Source: Geodermatophilus sp. DSM 44513
Lineage (GTDB): Bacteria > Actinomycetota > Actinomycetes > Mycobacteriales > Geodermatophilaceae
Assembly (NCBI RefSeq): GCF_032460525.1
Contig: NZ_CP135963.1
Span: 1,116,001 to 1,180,000, forward strand
Reading direction: 5' to 3'
DNA length: 64,000 bases
Positions 9,332-16,988 of the stretch are shown in pieces. The translations under genes and the position numbers were made by a program. Under the pieces are notes generated by a model. That model was not told where the DNA came from and did not search any database. It saw only the letters and a program-made list of their open reading frames with translations. Position 1 is the stretch's first letter. Each line of letters begins with the position of its first letter.

Positions 9332-9685
9332 ACGCCACTGAGGCGGTACCAGGCGAACTGGCTGCCGCACCTCGGACCGTCGTTCTTCACAAAGTTCTTC
9401 TATTACGTCGACGCCGATGGCACGTCCGGCGATGTGGGACGCGCCTTGATTCTCGACCAGTTCGTGGCTATCGGACTCAACTACCTGGAGGGCTGGGGCC
9501 TCAGTGAGACGGGGCCTTGGCCGGTTGGCGTATACGAGCGCTGGTTGGACTACGCCCAGAATCAGGCAGCGGAGCCTGACGGGCCAGGAAGCCCCGCTGT
9601 CCGGACGGACGCGGTTGAGATGGCGGTGTTTTGGCTCGGGCGGCGGGTGGCTGCCGCCCCCAAGCAGGGGCGGTCGGAGCCGTAG
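9332..9685 (+). pseudogene. C-terminal fragment, possibly an OGG-fold-like hypothetical
   Basis: The frame contains a coherent protein-like segment (YQANWLPHLGPSFFTKFFYY, then GRALILDQFVAIGLNYLEGWGL and a final helix AVEMAVFWLGRRVAA). This resembles actinobacterial proteins annotated as an OGG-type glycosylase fold, an assignment from memory and uncertain. Upstream in the same frame the sequence becomes arginine/serine-rich and unlike protein, and no start with a ribosome-binding site is visible, so the N-terminal half has probably been lost. Confidence 0.4.
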
Positions 9686-9759
9686 TCCTTCCGCCCAGGC
9701 GGACGGGCACCTCGTCCGTGACTAGCATCGGGCTGACGAGCGAGTCGAGGGGGTTGTCG

Positions 9760-10101
9760 GTGGATCGAAACGAGAAGAAGCGGACCAGGGACAAAATCGG
9801 ACAGCATCTGGATGTCTCTGGTACACGCCTGACTGACCACGAAGCCAGCTTCCTGAGTGCTCTAATCGACGACTACGACGAGACGTATCGGGGCAAGAGC
9901 GAGACCCATCGATCCAGCCACGATGGCTGGAGTTCGGACGGAAAGTTCACTCGTACGGAAGAGTGGACGGACACCTTCACCGATGACATCGGTATTCGTC
10001 AGGACTACAGTTACCACGACGACGACGGCCAGAGCGGGCAATCTTCTACCGAGATCAGAGACGCTCGAGGCGTCCTCAACTGGTTCAGAGATCGCCGCTA
10101 A
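9760..10101 (+). CDS. Small hydrophilic hypothetical protein
   Basis: This 113-residue protein is rich in charged and polar residues, with a C-terminal half dominated by D, S, T and Y (EEWTDTFTDDIGIRQDYSYHDDDGQ) and no membrane segment. GTG at 9760 is chosen because AGGGGG ends six bases upstream; the frame is open further upstream but without such a site. I recognise no family. It is separated from the nucleotide operon at 10466 by a 364-bp gap, so co-transcription is unlikely. Confidence 0.5.
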   Translation: MDRNEKKRTRDKIGQHLDVSGTRLTDHEASFLSALIDDYDETYRGKSETHRSSHDGWSSDGKFTRTEEWTDTFTDDIGIRQDYSYHDDDGQSGQSSTEIRDARGVLNWFRDRR

Positions 10102-10465
10102 CTAAGGTAAGCGCTGTGCGCTATTCCGGCAGCGGAGCCGGCTTTCTGGCAGCGCCATAGATCTGCTGCACGACCTTGACCCACATTGAGCGCGCCATTG
10201 CGACGCCCTGTCTCCTTCGGAAGATCCTGGCGTGGGATGCCCCCGACGCACACCGTTGCACCATGGGGACAGCCCTTGACGACTTGGGCTACTGACTCTG
10301 TGCGTCGTCTTCCTACACAATGCGTTACGACCGTCCGATTAGGCAATCGGGTCAGGCCGTCTCGTAACGTGCTCATCGAGCTTCGCCGACCCGGTCACTC
10401 CCTCAGGCGCTAGTCTTCTCGGACTTTGCTCGCAGGCTTAGGTTAAGAGCGCGGGGGACTGGATA
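10102..10465 (+). other. Intergenic region upstream of the nucleotide operon
   Basis: No credible gene is seen. TAGGTT at 10439-10444 is a plausible -10 hexamer for the operon that starts at 10466, and GGGGGA lies about eight bases before that ATG. No convincing -35 box is visible, so the promoter call is weak. Confidence 0.3.
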
Positions 10466-11131
10466 ATGAATATTGCCTTCGCCGGGTTGACGGCCGCTGG
10501 AAAAACCACGCACGCAAAAGTGCTGGCCGAGCAGTTGAACTACGAATACGTTTCAGCAACCGAAATCATCGCCGACATACTTGGCCTGACGCAAGCCGCT
10601 GCACCTCGGCTCTGGTTCACGAAGTTGGGCGAGATCAACGCAATGCGTGAGGCAAGTGACTCCCTCGACGAAGAGCTCGAATCGCGGCTGATACAAAAGG
10701 CCAGAAGTAGCGACCATCTGGTCTTGGACACCTGGGCGATGCCATGGATCAGTGAGAGTCCGGCGGTCAACGTATGGATCGAGTCGAGCTTCGTGACCCG
10801 AACCTGGAAGTGCTATGTGTCCCAGGGCTGTTCGCCGGCCTTGGACATGCTGGAATGCTCCGCCCTCGTGGCCGATAAGGACGAGACGACTCGTCAAATC
10901 TTCATGCGGCGGCATGGCTTTGACCTGTTCACCGATAAGGGACCGTTCCAAGTGATCGTCGACAATACGACCCTGCTTTCGGCACCGACACATGAAGCGT
11001 GTCAGCGTGGTATTGCTGCGTTCGCGCCGCAGGTCCTCGATGCGGTGACCACGGCACTCAAGCGTCCCTCGCGCTTGCACCCACGGCCGACGACAACAGA
11101 GGAAGACCTTCTCGGCGGCTCTGTTGCCTGA
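10466..11131 (+). CDS. P-loop nucleotide kinase-like protein
   Basis: A Walker A loop, GLTAAGKTT, lies at residues 7-15 of 221, followed by LAEQLNYEYVSATEI, the pattern of cytidylate/dNMP-type kinases where the base-recognition helix follows the P-loop. VLDTWAMPW fits the next strand. The fold therefore suggests phosphorylation of a nucleotide or nucleoside, but no family-specific base-selecting motif is clear. It is the first gene of a four-gene operon and overlaps the RelA/SpoT gene by eight bases. It could also be an AAA_33-type kinase acting on RNA or a small molecule. Confidence 0.7.
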   Translation: MNIAFAGLTAAGKTTHAKVLAEQLNYEYVSATEIIADILGLTQAAAPRLWFTKLGEINAMREASDSLDEELESRLIQKARSSDHLVLDTWAMPWISESPAVNVWIESSFVTRTWKCYVSQGCSPALDMLECSALVADKDETTRQIFMRRHGFDLFTDKGPFQVIVDNTTLLSAPTHEACQRGIAAFAPQVLDAVTTALKRPSRLHPRPTTTEEDLLGGSVA

Positions 11132-12428
11132 CTCGCGCCAGTCGCCGGAATTCGCGCAGACATTGTTCCGCCTTTATGCCGAACGTGCAGCGCAACACGA
11201 AAGCGCCCTGCGTAGGGTGACCGACAGTCTGCAGGCGATAACCCGGGATCGAACCTGTTTCACCGTCAGCCAGCAACGCCGCATCCGCGTGGAGACAGGG
11301 CGAATCAAGGAGCCTGCCCGCCTACTCGCCAAGGCGCAGCATAGTAAGTATGCCGAGGTCATCAAGGACCCGGAGGACGTTTTCCGCGTGCTTACCGACG
11401 TCGTCGGAACACGGGTTACATGCAATACGGTCCAGGACGTGCTCTGTATGGTCGAGGCCATCAAGCAGTCGAAGACCCTGGCTCTGCCGGGTCACCTCCC
11501 GCCTGAGAAGTGCGCGGAGGACTACATCACCAATCCAAGGCAGAGCGGATACCGCGCGGCCCACCTGTTAGTGAGCGTTGACGTGCCGGCTGGCTCGGAC
11601 TATTCCGCAGTCGTGTGCGAGATACAAGTCCGCACCCTTCTGCAGCACGCCTGGGGGGAGTTGACACATGAGGATACGTTCAAGCCTGAGGTGAAAGTTC
11701 CGGGCCTCGTTACGACGCTTAGCAAGCGCCTGGCTACGGCGTTAGCTGTTCTTGATGAAATCGCCCAAGATTTGCGCGATGAGCTCGCTAAGATCGAAGA
11801 CGAAGTCGCGCAGCCGGTGGAGATCCACAAGCCGACTCCAGGGACCGGGGCCCGCACCAACGGGAAACTGTTGCGCGCTGTCTTCGCTGAAGTCATGGGC
11901 CGAGAACTCGCGGTGGCCAACCCAGAACTGGAGCGGGCCCGCTCCCTGTTTGGAGCGGCGCCCTTGCTGAACCGCGACCAGGTATGGGCGGCGATCAGCG
12001 GGACGCGGGACTTATCGAGCTCCGTCTTCGCGAAGCACCCGGTGCTAGTTCCTGACAGCGAGTTCTTGTTTGCCGCGGCTGCCTGGCCTCTCGGTCCTAA
12101 CGCAGTCGAGGGGCGCCTGACCGATGTGGCGACACGGCTGGAGGCGCGCATAGATGAGATGCATGAGTTTGAGGAACTCTACGCAGCCGGGCACACACAT
12201 GTCGGGACGGTCGTACGGGTGAAGCCGCGCTACTCGCTAGTGCAGCTGACAAGCGGGGATACGGCGACGATGTCGGCGAGGCATATCGAGGCAGGCGGAA
12301 CGTCCTACGTCAATCTCGAGGACTACGTGAGCCCGGGGTCGACGATTCGTGTCGAAGTGGTGAACGCCGACGCGGATCGGCGGAGGATTGAAGTGCGGCC
12401 AGCCGACGGCTTGGCTCGGCTTCGGTGA
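11124..12428 (+). CDS. RelA/SpoT-domain protein with C-terminal OB-like domain
   Basis: Residues 50-215 match the (p)ppGpp-synthetase nucleotidyltransferase fold: GRIKEPARLLAK, the metal-binding DVVGTRV, DYITNPRQSGYRAAHL and CEIQVRTLLQHAWGELTHE, with the catalytic acidic positions present. A middle helical region follows, and the last 80 residues (GTVVRVKPRYSLVQL...TIRVEVVNADADRRRIEV) look like an S1/OB nucleic-acid-binding domain, an unusual addition. There is no HD hydrolase domain. It is much longer than small alarmone synthetases (200-260 residues). The TTG start lies inside the kinase gene. It may make an alarmone, or pyrophosphorylate tRNA or a nucleotide as toxSAS enzymes do. Confidence 0.75.
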   Translation: MPDSRQSPEFAQTLFRLYAERAAQHESALRRVTDSLQAITRDRTCFTVSQQRRIRVETGRIKEPARLLAKAQHSKYAEVIKDPEDVFRVLTDVVGTRVTCNTVQDVLCMVEAIKQSKTLALPGHLPPEKCAEDYITNPRQSGYRAAHLLVSVDVPAGSDYSAVVCEIQVRTLLQHAWGELTHEDTFKPEVKVPGLVTTLSKRLATALAVLDEIAQDLRDELAKIEDEVAQPVEIHKPTPGTGARTNGKLLRAVFAEVMGRELAVANPELERARSLFGAAPLLNRDQVWAAISGTRDLSSSVFAKHPVLVPDSEFLFAAAAWPLGPNAVEGRLTDVATRLEARIDEMHEFEELYAAGHTHVGTVVRVKPRYSLVQLTSGDTATMSARHIEAGGTSYVNLEDYVSPGSTIRVEVVNADADRRRIEVRPADGLARLR

Positions 12429-13135
12429 GGGATGGAGGGCCCTCGGTCGACTCCACGCTGACCGTCGACGAGGCCAAGCGTGAGCAGGTGGCACTTCGAC
12501 GCCAGTTGCGCGTAGAACCAATGGACTTCCGAAGTGTGCGCTTCGCCCTGGCTATCGGCGTTTCATACTCGGTCCGCGACAAGGAGGCGGTGGCGGTCGC
12601 GATGCCAATGCGGTTAGACGGAACGCCAATTGATGAATCGCACATCATAGTCTCTCGACAGGCGTCGGACTTTCCGTACATCCCCGGCATGTTCGTGTAC
12701 AGAGAAGGGCCGGCAATTTGTTCCCTCCTGAACGGGCTGCCGGGCTTGCCGAGCCTGCTCGTCTTTGACGCCCAGGGGACCGCGCATCCTCGTCGGTTCG
12801 GTCTTGCCGCCCACATCGGCGTGCTGTACGACGTTCCCACGATCGGCCTTACACGGAAGCTATTAATCGGTCGCGCGCCGGCCCTGGCCGAGACCGACGG
12901 CGCGAGGAGCTTCATCAAGGACCGTGAAGGTAAGGTCGTTGGCCTGGCTTGCCGCTTACGGTCCCGCTGTGAGCCGATCTATCTTTCGCCGGGGCATCGT
13001 GCTGATATGTCGTCGCTTGTTGGCTACGTCGAGGGCATAAAGTCAGTTCGTAGCTGTTTCCCTGCGGCGCTGGCCTTAGTGCATGAACGGGCGAACCACC
13101 TCGCCAACACCGGACGAACAACCGATGGCTTCTAG
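12425..13135 (+). CDS. Endonuclease V homologue
   Basis: The 236-residue protein follows endonuclease V along its length: FPYIPGMFVYREGPA (with the active-site Glu), LLVFDAQGTAHPRRFGLAAH (Asp and His of the active site), VPTIGLTRKLLIG, and YLSPGHRADMSSLVGYVEGI. Family members cut DNA or RNA one base 3' of (deoxy)inosine. The first catalytic Asp, found in GADVGF of E. coli and GVDLSF of Thermotoga, appears to be Gly here (IGVSYS), so activity may be reduced or altered. The GTG start overlaps the RelA/SpoT stop as GTGA. It is the only copy in the window. Confidence 0.85.
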   Translation: MRDGGPSVDSTLTVDEAKREQVALRRQLRVEPMDFRSVRFALAIGVSYSVRDKEAVAVAMPMRLDGTPIDESHIIVSRQASDFPYIPGMFVYREGPAICSLLNGLPGLPSLLVFDAQGTAHPRRFGLAAHIGVLYDVPTIGLTRKLLIGRAPALAETDGARSFIKDREGKVVGLACRLRSRCEPIYLSPGHRADMSSLVGYVEGIKSVRSCFPAALALVHERANHLANTGRTTDGF

Positions 13136-13151
13136 CTCCAGGAGGATGATG

Positions 13152-13706
13152 ATGGCTGACAAGCTGACACTGATTACGGGGAATGCCGGAAAGGCGCGAG
13201 AGTTGGGGGACCTCCTTGGCTTTCCCCTTGCGCACGAGAAGTTGCGACTGACTGAGAAGCAGGCTTTGGATGTAGCCGAGGTGGCTCAAGATAAGGCCGC
13301 TCAGGCCTACGACCAGTTGCAGCGGCCGGTTCTGGTTGACGACACGGGCCTTACGGTTCTGGCTTGGAATGGCCTTCCGGGCGCTCTCATTGCATGGTTC
13401 CTAGATGCTGTCGGCAACGACGGAATCCTTTCGATGGCAGCCTCGCTCGGTGATCGACGGGCTTCGGTAACTACCGCGCTAGGGTATGCGGACGAGAATG
13501 GGCCGCAGGTGTTCACTGGCACGCTGTGGGGAGCGTTGGCGGACCAGCAACGGGGCTCCAACGGTTTCGGCTACGACACGATATTCATCCCCGAGGGAAA
13601 TCCAAAGACGTTCGCGGAACTGAGCGCAGAACAGAAGAATGGAATCTCCATGCGAAAGCTGGCTGCCGAGAAGCTGAGGCAGCAGATCGGTGAGCGCTTC
13701 GTCTGA
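13152..13706 (+). CDS. HAM1/RdgB-family non-canonical purine NTP pyrophosphatase
   Basis: The 184-residue enzyme has TGNAGKARELGDLL near its start, VDDTGLTV (the ADDSGL substrate loop), FTGTLWG, GSNGFGYDTIFIP and FAELSAEQKNGISMR, all family signatures. Relatives hydrolyse dITP, ITP, XTP or dUTP-like nucleotides to the monophosphate. AGGAGG at 13140-13145 leaves six bases to the third of three ATG codons, at 13152, which I choose. It closes the operon with kinase, RelA/SpoT protein and endonuclease V. The chromosome also has an ordinary rdgB at 54689, so this copy is an accessory one, and it lacks the EALLKA-type segment of that protein. Confidence 0.85.
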   Translation: MADKLTLITGNAGKARELGDLLGFPLAHEKLRLTEKQALDVAEVAQDKAAQAYDQLQRPVLVDDTGLTVLAWNGLPGALIAWFLDAVGNDGILSMAASLGDRRASVTTALGYADENGPQVFTGTLWGALADQQRGSNGFGYDTIFIPEGNPKTFAELSAEQKNGISMRKLAAEKLRQQIGERFV

Positions 13707-14333
13707 GGACACCGTCGGGCCCGAAACGAGTACTGGGTCGCCATGTCGACCCTCGGGGCGGGCAGCGTCCTCTTCTGCCGTGCGCGGCTGGACTGCGGAC
13801 TGATGCCGCGCCCGTTGGCCGTTTGGGGGGACGCCGGATATGCAATCTTCGCCTTCCGTGGCGTCCTGCAGCTCGCCGGTCACGAGGTCGGTGTACCGAG
13901 GTCGGTACCGGGAGGCGTGTTCGTAGGGGTAGGCGATACCTACCTGCTGGTCAACGGCTTCGACGGCGGCGCCACGGCGGGTGCTCGGCGGATCTCCCGT
14001 TCTGGACGTCGCGACCGCCTCAGCCCGACGGAGTGACGGGACGGATCGCCGGGCCGTCCTCGGCTGATCGGAGGAGGTGCCGGGGGACGGCTGGATGGAC
14101 GTCGACGCCTGCAGTTCCTTAAGTGATGCCATCGAACTTGAGCGCTGGGAGCCAACCTTCGGTGCTTCGCATCTGAGCGCGTGTGCTCAGCGTGGCCAAG
14201 GGATGGCGATCGTGGTTGCAGTCGTGGTTGCAGTTGGGGCCGTACGCGGTTGTGCGCCGACATTCGTAGTCGTCCGTAATTGCACGTCAGCGGCTTACGG
14301 AACGGCAGTGAACTGCTGCGAACGCGATCATGA
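13707..14333 (+). other. Right-hand end of the island, no confident gene
   Basis: Open frames exist on both strands, but none combines a ribosome-binding site with recognisable protein features. Two direct copies of a GTGGTTGCAGT-like unit lie near 14211-14232. The stretch ends at the tRNA-Ala half-gene. Confidence 0.4.
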
Positions 14334-14337
14334 CGGC

Positions 14338-14379
14338 CTGGCAGTGTGGGGGTCAGGGGTTCGAATCTCCTCAGCTCCA
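14338..14379 (+). other. tRNA-Ala(GGC) 3' half, right attachment site of the island
   Basis: The sequence reads exactly as a tRNA from the anticodon loop: CTGGCAG (anticodon GGC), stem strand TGTGG, variable loop GGGTC, T-arm AGGGG/TTCGAAT/CTCCT and acceptor CAGCTCC plus discriminator A. The bases before it (ACGGC) do not pair with TGTGG, and no D-arm is present, so only the 3' half exists. Breakage in the anticodon loop is typical of tyrosine-integrase attachment sites. A chromosomal terminator and a sharp rise in G+C follow. Confidence 0.75.
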
Positions 14380-14390
14380 CCCCGATGACC

Positions 14391-14418
14391 AGGCCGTCCT
14401 CCCTCGGGAGGGCGGCCT
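14391..14418 (+). terminator. Hairpin terminator of the tRNA-Ala locus
   Basis: The arms AGGCCGTCCTCC and GGAGGGCGGCCT pair almost perfectly around a CTCG loop, beginning 12 bases after the tRNA discriminator. No T-run follows, which is common in high-G+C actinobacteria. Confidence 0.7.
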
Positions 14419-14571
14419 GAGTCGTCTCCGGTTGCAGGTGGACCGGCTCCACCCGCCGGCAGCAGGCTCCCCGTCCGGTCGGTGGCCTCGCGGCCGAACC
14501 CCGGCAGGACGTGGAATCGCGGCACCTCCGTCACCCCGCGCCGGACGGACCGGGATCACGGGTGCAGCGGC

Positions 14572-15564
14572 TCAGCCGCCGATCTTGCGCTCCAGCGTCC
14601 GTCGTACGGACTCCGTGGCTGGCGCGGAGGCGTCCTGGGTCATCGAGTGCAGCATGGTCAAGAAGCGCTCGCAGACCTCCCAGCCGTCACGGCGGGCGCT
14701 GATCGCCGCGTGGTCCTCGGCCGGCTTGCCCATCGCGCGGAGCGCGTCGAGGTAGTGGGTGACGAACCGCTCGACCATCGACTCGTCCATGGGGACGTAG
14801 GAGGCCCCGCCGTGGACGGTGCCGCCGATGTAGGCCAGGTCCTGGGCCACGTCGCCGATCTCGGCCCACTCCCAGTCGATGAAGCCGACCCGGTCGCCGT
14901 CGAAGACGACGTTGCCGACGACGAGGTCGCCGTGGATGAAGCTGAACCGCTCCACGACCCCGCCGGCCTCCTCGCACCGGTGGACGTAGCGGCGCACGGC
15001 GGGGAGGAGGGCCGTCACCCGCGGGTCGTCGACCAGGCCGGGGTGGTGGGCCTGCCACCAGGCCAGGCCCGCCTTGAGGTGCCCGTCGAGGCTCAGTCTC
15101 TCGACGGTGGGGCTGTCCACGGGCCCGGCCAGGGCCTCGCCGACGTCGTGCAGCACGGCCAGGGTGTCGGCCACGCGCTCCGGGTCCGCGGCCGTCCACG
15201 CGGCGGCGGGCTTGACCGTGCCGGGGACGAAGGTCGTCAGGACGTAGCGGGCCCCGAGCGGGTTGTCCTCGGTGTCCCGGTACGTGATGCCGCGGGTCCC
15301 CACGCCTCGGGGCACGCGGGTGAGGGCGGCGAACTCGTCGGGCATCGGCCGAGGTGCCTCGTCGGCGGGGCGGTGCGGGATGCGCAGCAGGAACACGCCT
15401 GAGGGAGCCGTGACCCGCCACGCGGTGTTCGTGTCCCCGCGCCCCAGGTGCGAGACCTCGACGTCCTGACCGGGTTCGTGCCCGGGGATGGGTACCGCGC
15501 CACCCGTGAGGAGGTCGGTCAGCTCCCGGCCGTCGGCCGCGAACGGCTCGGGTCTAGACCTCAT
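14572..15564 (-). CDS. Aminoglycoside phosphotransferase/choline-kinase family protein
   Basis: The 330-residue protein shows FIHGDLVVGNVVFDGDRVGFIDWEWAEIGDVAQDLA, the catalytic loop (HGD...N) and metal-binding D of the APH/choline kinase fold, and an N-terminal part with GDTNTAWRV as the nucleotide loop. It probably phosphorylates a small hydroxylated substrate, but nothing in the sequence selects an antibiotic, homoserine or choline. The ATG at 15564 is used because the upstream frame has poor protein character. It is the first chromosomal gene after the island and reads towards it. Confidence 0.8.
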   Translation of the reverse strand: MRSRPEPFAADGRELTDLLTGGAVPIPGHEPGQDVEVSHLGRGDTNTAWRVTAPSGVFLLRIPHRPADEAPRPMPDEFAALTRVPRGVGTRGITYRDTEDNPLGARYVLTTFVPGTVKPAAAWTAADPERVADTLAVLHDVGEALAGPVDSPTVERLSLDGHLKAGLAWWQAHHPGLVDDPRVTALLPAVRRYVHRCEEAGGVVERFSFIHGDLVVGNVVFDGDRVGFIDWEWAEIGDVAQDLAYIGGTVHGGASYVPMDESMVERFVTHYLDALRAMGKPAEDHAAISARRDGWEVCERFLTMLHSMTQDASAPATESVRRTLERKIGG

Positions 15565-15619
15565 GCGGAGGAGCTTCCTCGACGTGGCCGAGTGGTACGA
15601 CGACGTCCGTGCCGCGGGA

Positions 15620-15823
15620 TCAGCGGGACCGCTGCTGACGCCGGGCGATGAGGACGAGGCCGCCCACGACGACCACGATCGGCACCCACGACGGCAGCCC
15701 GAGCGGTCCGAGCAGCAGGCCCACGACGGCGAGCACGAGCTGGAAGCCGAGGACGAGGCCCAGCGCCACCAGCACCCAGAAGATGACGGGCTGCTCGGCG
15801 CGCAGTCGGCGCAGGTGGTCCAC
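15620..15823 (-). CDS. Small membrane protein
   Basis: A 67-residue protein with two hydrophobic stretches: about residues 13-37 (VIFWVLVALGLVLGFQLVLA) and 44-60 (WVPIVVVVGGLVLIA). It ends in a basic tail, RRQQRSR. It starts at GTG 15823. It lies upstream of, and in the same direction as, the phosphotransferase gene. No family is recognised; the hydrophobic pattern is the only support beyond frame and length. Confidence 0.6.
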   Translation of the reverse strand: MDHLRRLRAEQPVIFWVLVALGLVLGFQLVLAVVGLLLGPLGLPSWVPIVVVVGGLVLIARRQQRSR

Positions 15824-16040
15824 GGTGGCTCCTCGGTGGGTGTCAGGTGGTGCGGGTGGCCGGCGCAGCCGTCCCGGGACGGCGGGGACCGACCGTGCAC
15901 CGCAGAACGTCCCGCGGTGCCCACGGCGTTCCCGCCCGCGTTCCGGCCGGGAGTAGGTTCGCTCAGCGACGCCGCGCTCGTCCGCCGCAGGGTGTGGTGG
16001 CCGGCGACCGCGCCCGACCCTCAGGACGACGGGCGGCCGG

Positions 16041-16376
16041 TCAGCCGCGCTGCTCGGCGCGGTGCGTCCGGTGGTGCACCCACAGCACCAGGCAGCGCAG
16101 GGCGGCGAAGCCCTCGGGGGAGGCGTAGCCCTGCTCGAAGCGGGCGGCCTCGATCAGCGCCTCGCTGTCGACCGACCCACCCCCGGCGAAGCGGGCGAGC
16201 AGCTCCCCGGTCAGCGACCGGCTGCTGAACAGCCGGGCGGTGCCGAGGGCCACGGCGTCGGACACGGTCAGGCTGAACGGAGGGTGGGCCATGGCGGCCC
16301 GGCGGTCGAGCAGCTGGGCGACCTCGCTGTAGACCTGCGCGTCCGTGGCGGGGATCCCGCGGGCGGCGACGTCCAT
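16041..16376 (-). CDS. Hypothetical protein
   Basis: A 111-residue, mostly helical protein starting at ATG 16376. Residues such as DAQVYSEVAQLLDRRAAMAHPPFSLTVSDAV and FEQGYASPEGFAALRCLVLWVHHRTH have normal coding composition, but I recognise no family. It follows the FlbD-like gene on the same strand after a 45-bp gap, so the two may be co-transcribed. Confidence 0.55.
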   Translation of the reverse strand: MDVAARGIPATDAQVYSEVAQLLDRRAAMAHPPFSLTVSDAVALGTARLFSSRSLTGELLARFAGGGSVDSEALIEAARFEQGYASPEGFAALRCLVLWVHHRTHRAEQRG

Positions 16377-16421
16377 CGACGGCTCCTCTCCGGCGTGCGG
16401 GGGTGCTGGCCCGACCGGCGG

Positions 16422-16715
16422 TCAGGCCGGCCGGAGGGGGACCACGGACGCCGGGTCGGGCACCCGGGTCAGAGGGTCGAAGGCGCGCAGGTGCCGGGGG
16501 TCGGGGTCCTCGCCGCGGTCGAGCACGTAGCAGGCCGCGATCACCCCGGCGCGGTCCTCGACGATGCGCCGGATGACCTGGTCGACCGTCTCGCGCACGC
16601 AGTAGGTGTCGCCGTCGGTCGTGACGACGACGGTGTCGTGCCCGCCCTCCACCCGCTCGATGTGGTCGGGGTCGAGGTGGCAGAACTCGCCGGTGCGGCG
16701 GGTCAGACCGATCAT
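16422..16715 (-). CDS. FlbD-family protein outside a flagellar cluster
   Basis: The first 60 residues (MIGLTRRTGEFCHLDPDHIERVEGGHD followed by TVVVTTDGDTYCVRETVDQVIRRI) match the flagellar protein FlbD, with its short beta-rich core. A 35-residue C-terminal extension is unusual. ATG 16715 has AGGAGG six bases upstream. No flagellar gene is nearby. Instead it stands opposite an OmpR-type regulator and next to the TasA/SipW locus, so it may have a regulatory or surface-sensing role here. This function is inferred. Confidence 0.7.
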   Translation of the reverse strand: MIGLTRRTGEFCHLDPDHIERVEGGHDTVVVTTDGDTYCVRETVDQVIRRIVEDRAGVIAACYVLDRGEDPDPRHLRAFDPLTRVPDPASVVPLRPA

Positions 16716-16762
16716 CGCGGTCCTCCTGCTGGGCGGGGCATCGGGCCCCGGCGGCTGCCTCA

Positions 16763-16886
16763 GGGGTGAGGTGTCGGTGGCTTCGGCACCACGGCCGCCG
16801 GGGTTGAGGCCGGACGGCGCCCTCCGCCCCGTCGGGGTGAGGCCGCTGGACCGCCCGCCCGGCCCGCCTCCTCCCTCCGGGTGAGG
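16763..16886 (+). repeat. Four spaced GGGTGAGG-type motifs between divergent genes
   Basis: Copies near 16763, 16800 (with one extra T), 16834 and 16879 share GGGTGAGG, three of them continuing CCG. They are spaced 34-44 bases apart between the flbD-like gene and the response regulator. They could be operator sites for that regulator, although high G+C makes chance similarity possible. Confidence 0.35.
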
Positions 16887-16988
16887 CCGGCGCCCCTCGC
16901 TCAAGGCGCTCCGGGCCACCGCCGATCACCCGGTCAGGTGACGCCGGCTCCCCGTCGGCGTCCTGCCGCACGCAGAGGAGGAGACGTC

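Noticed and set aside
13479..14132. Minus-strand frame at the island's right end
   Set aside because: It overlaps the HAM1 gene, has no ribosome-binding site and shows no motif; only a short stretch looks protein-like.
14338..14381. 3' end of tmRNA (ssrA), because of the CAGCTCCACC ending
   Set aside because: The spacing of anticodon loop, five-base stem strand, five-base variable loop and T-arm fits tRNA-Ala(GGC) exactly, and no tmRNA body or tag-peptide region lies upstream.
1..14400. Integrase, transposase or insertion sequence in the island
   Set aside because: No open frame has integrase or transposase motifs, and no terminal inverted repeats were seen.
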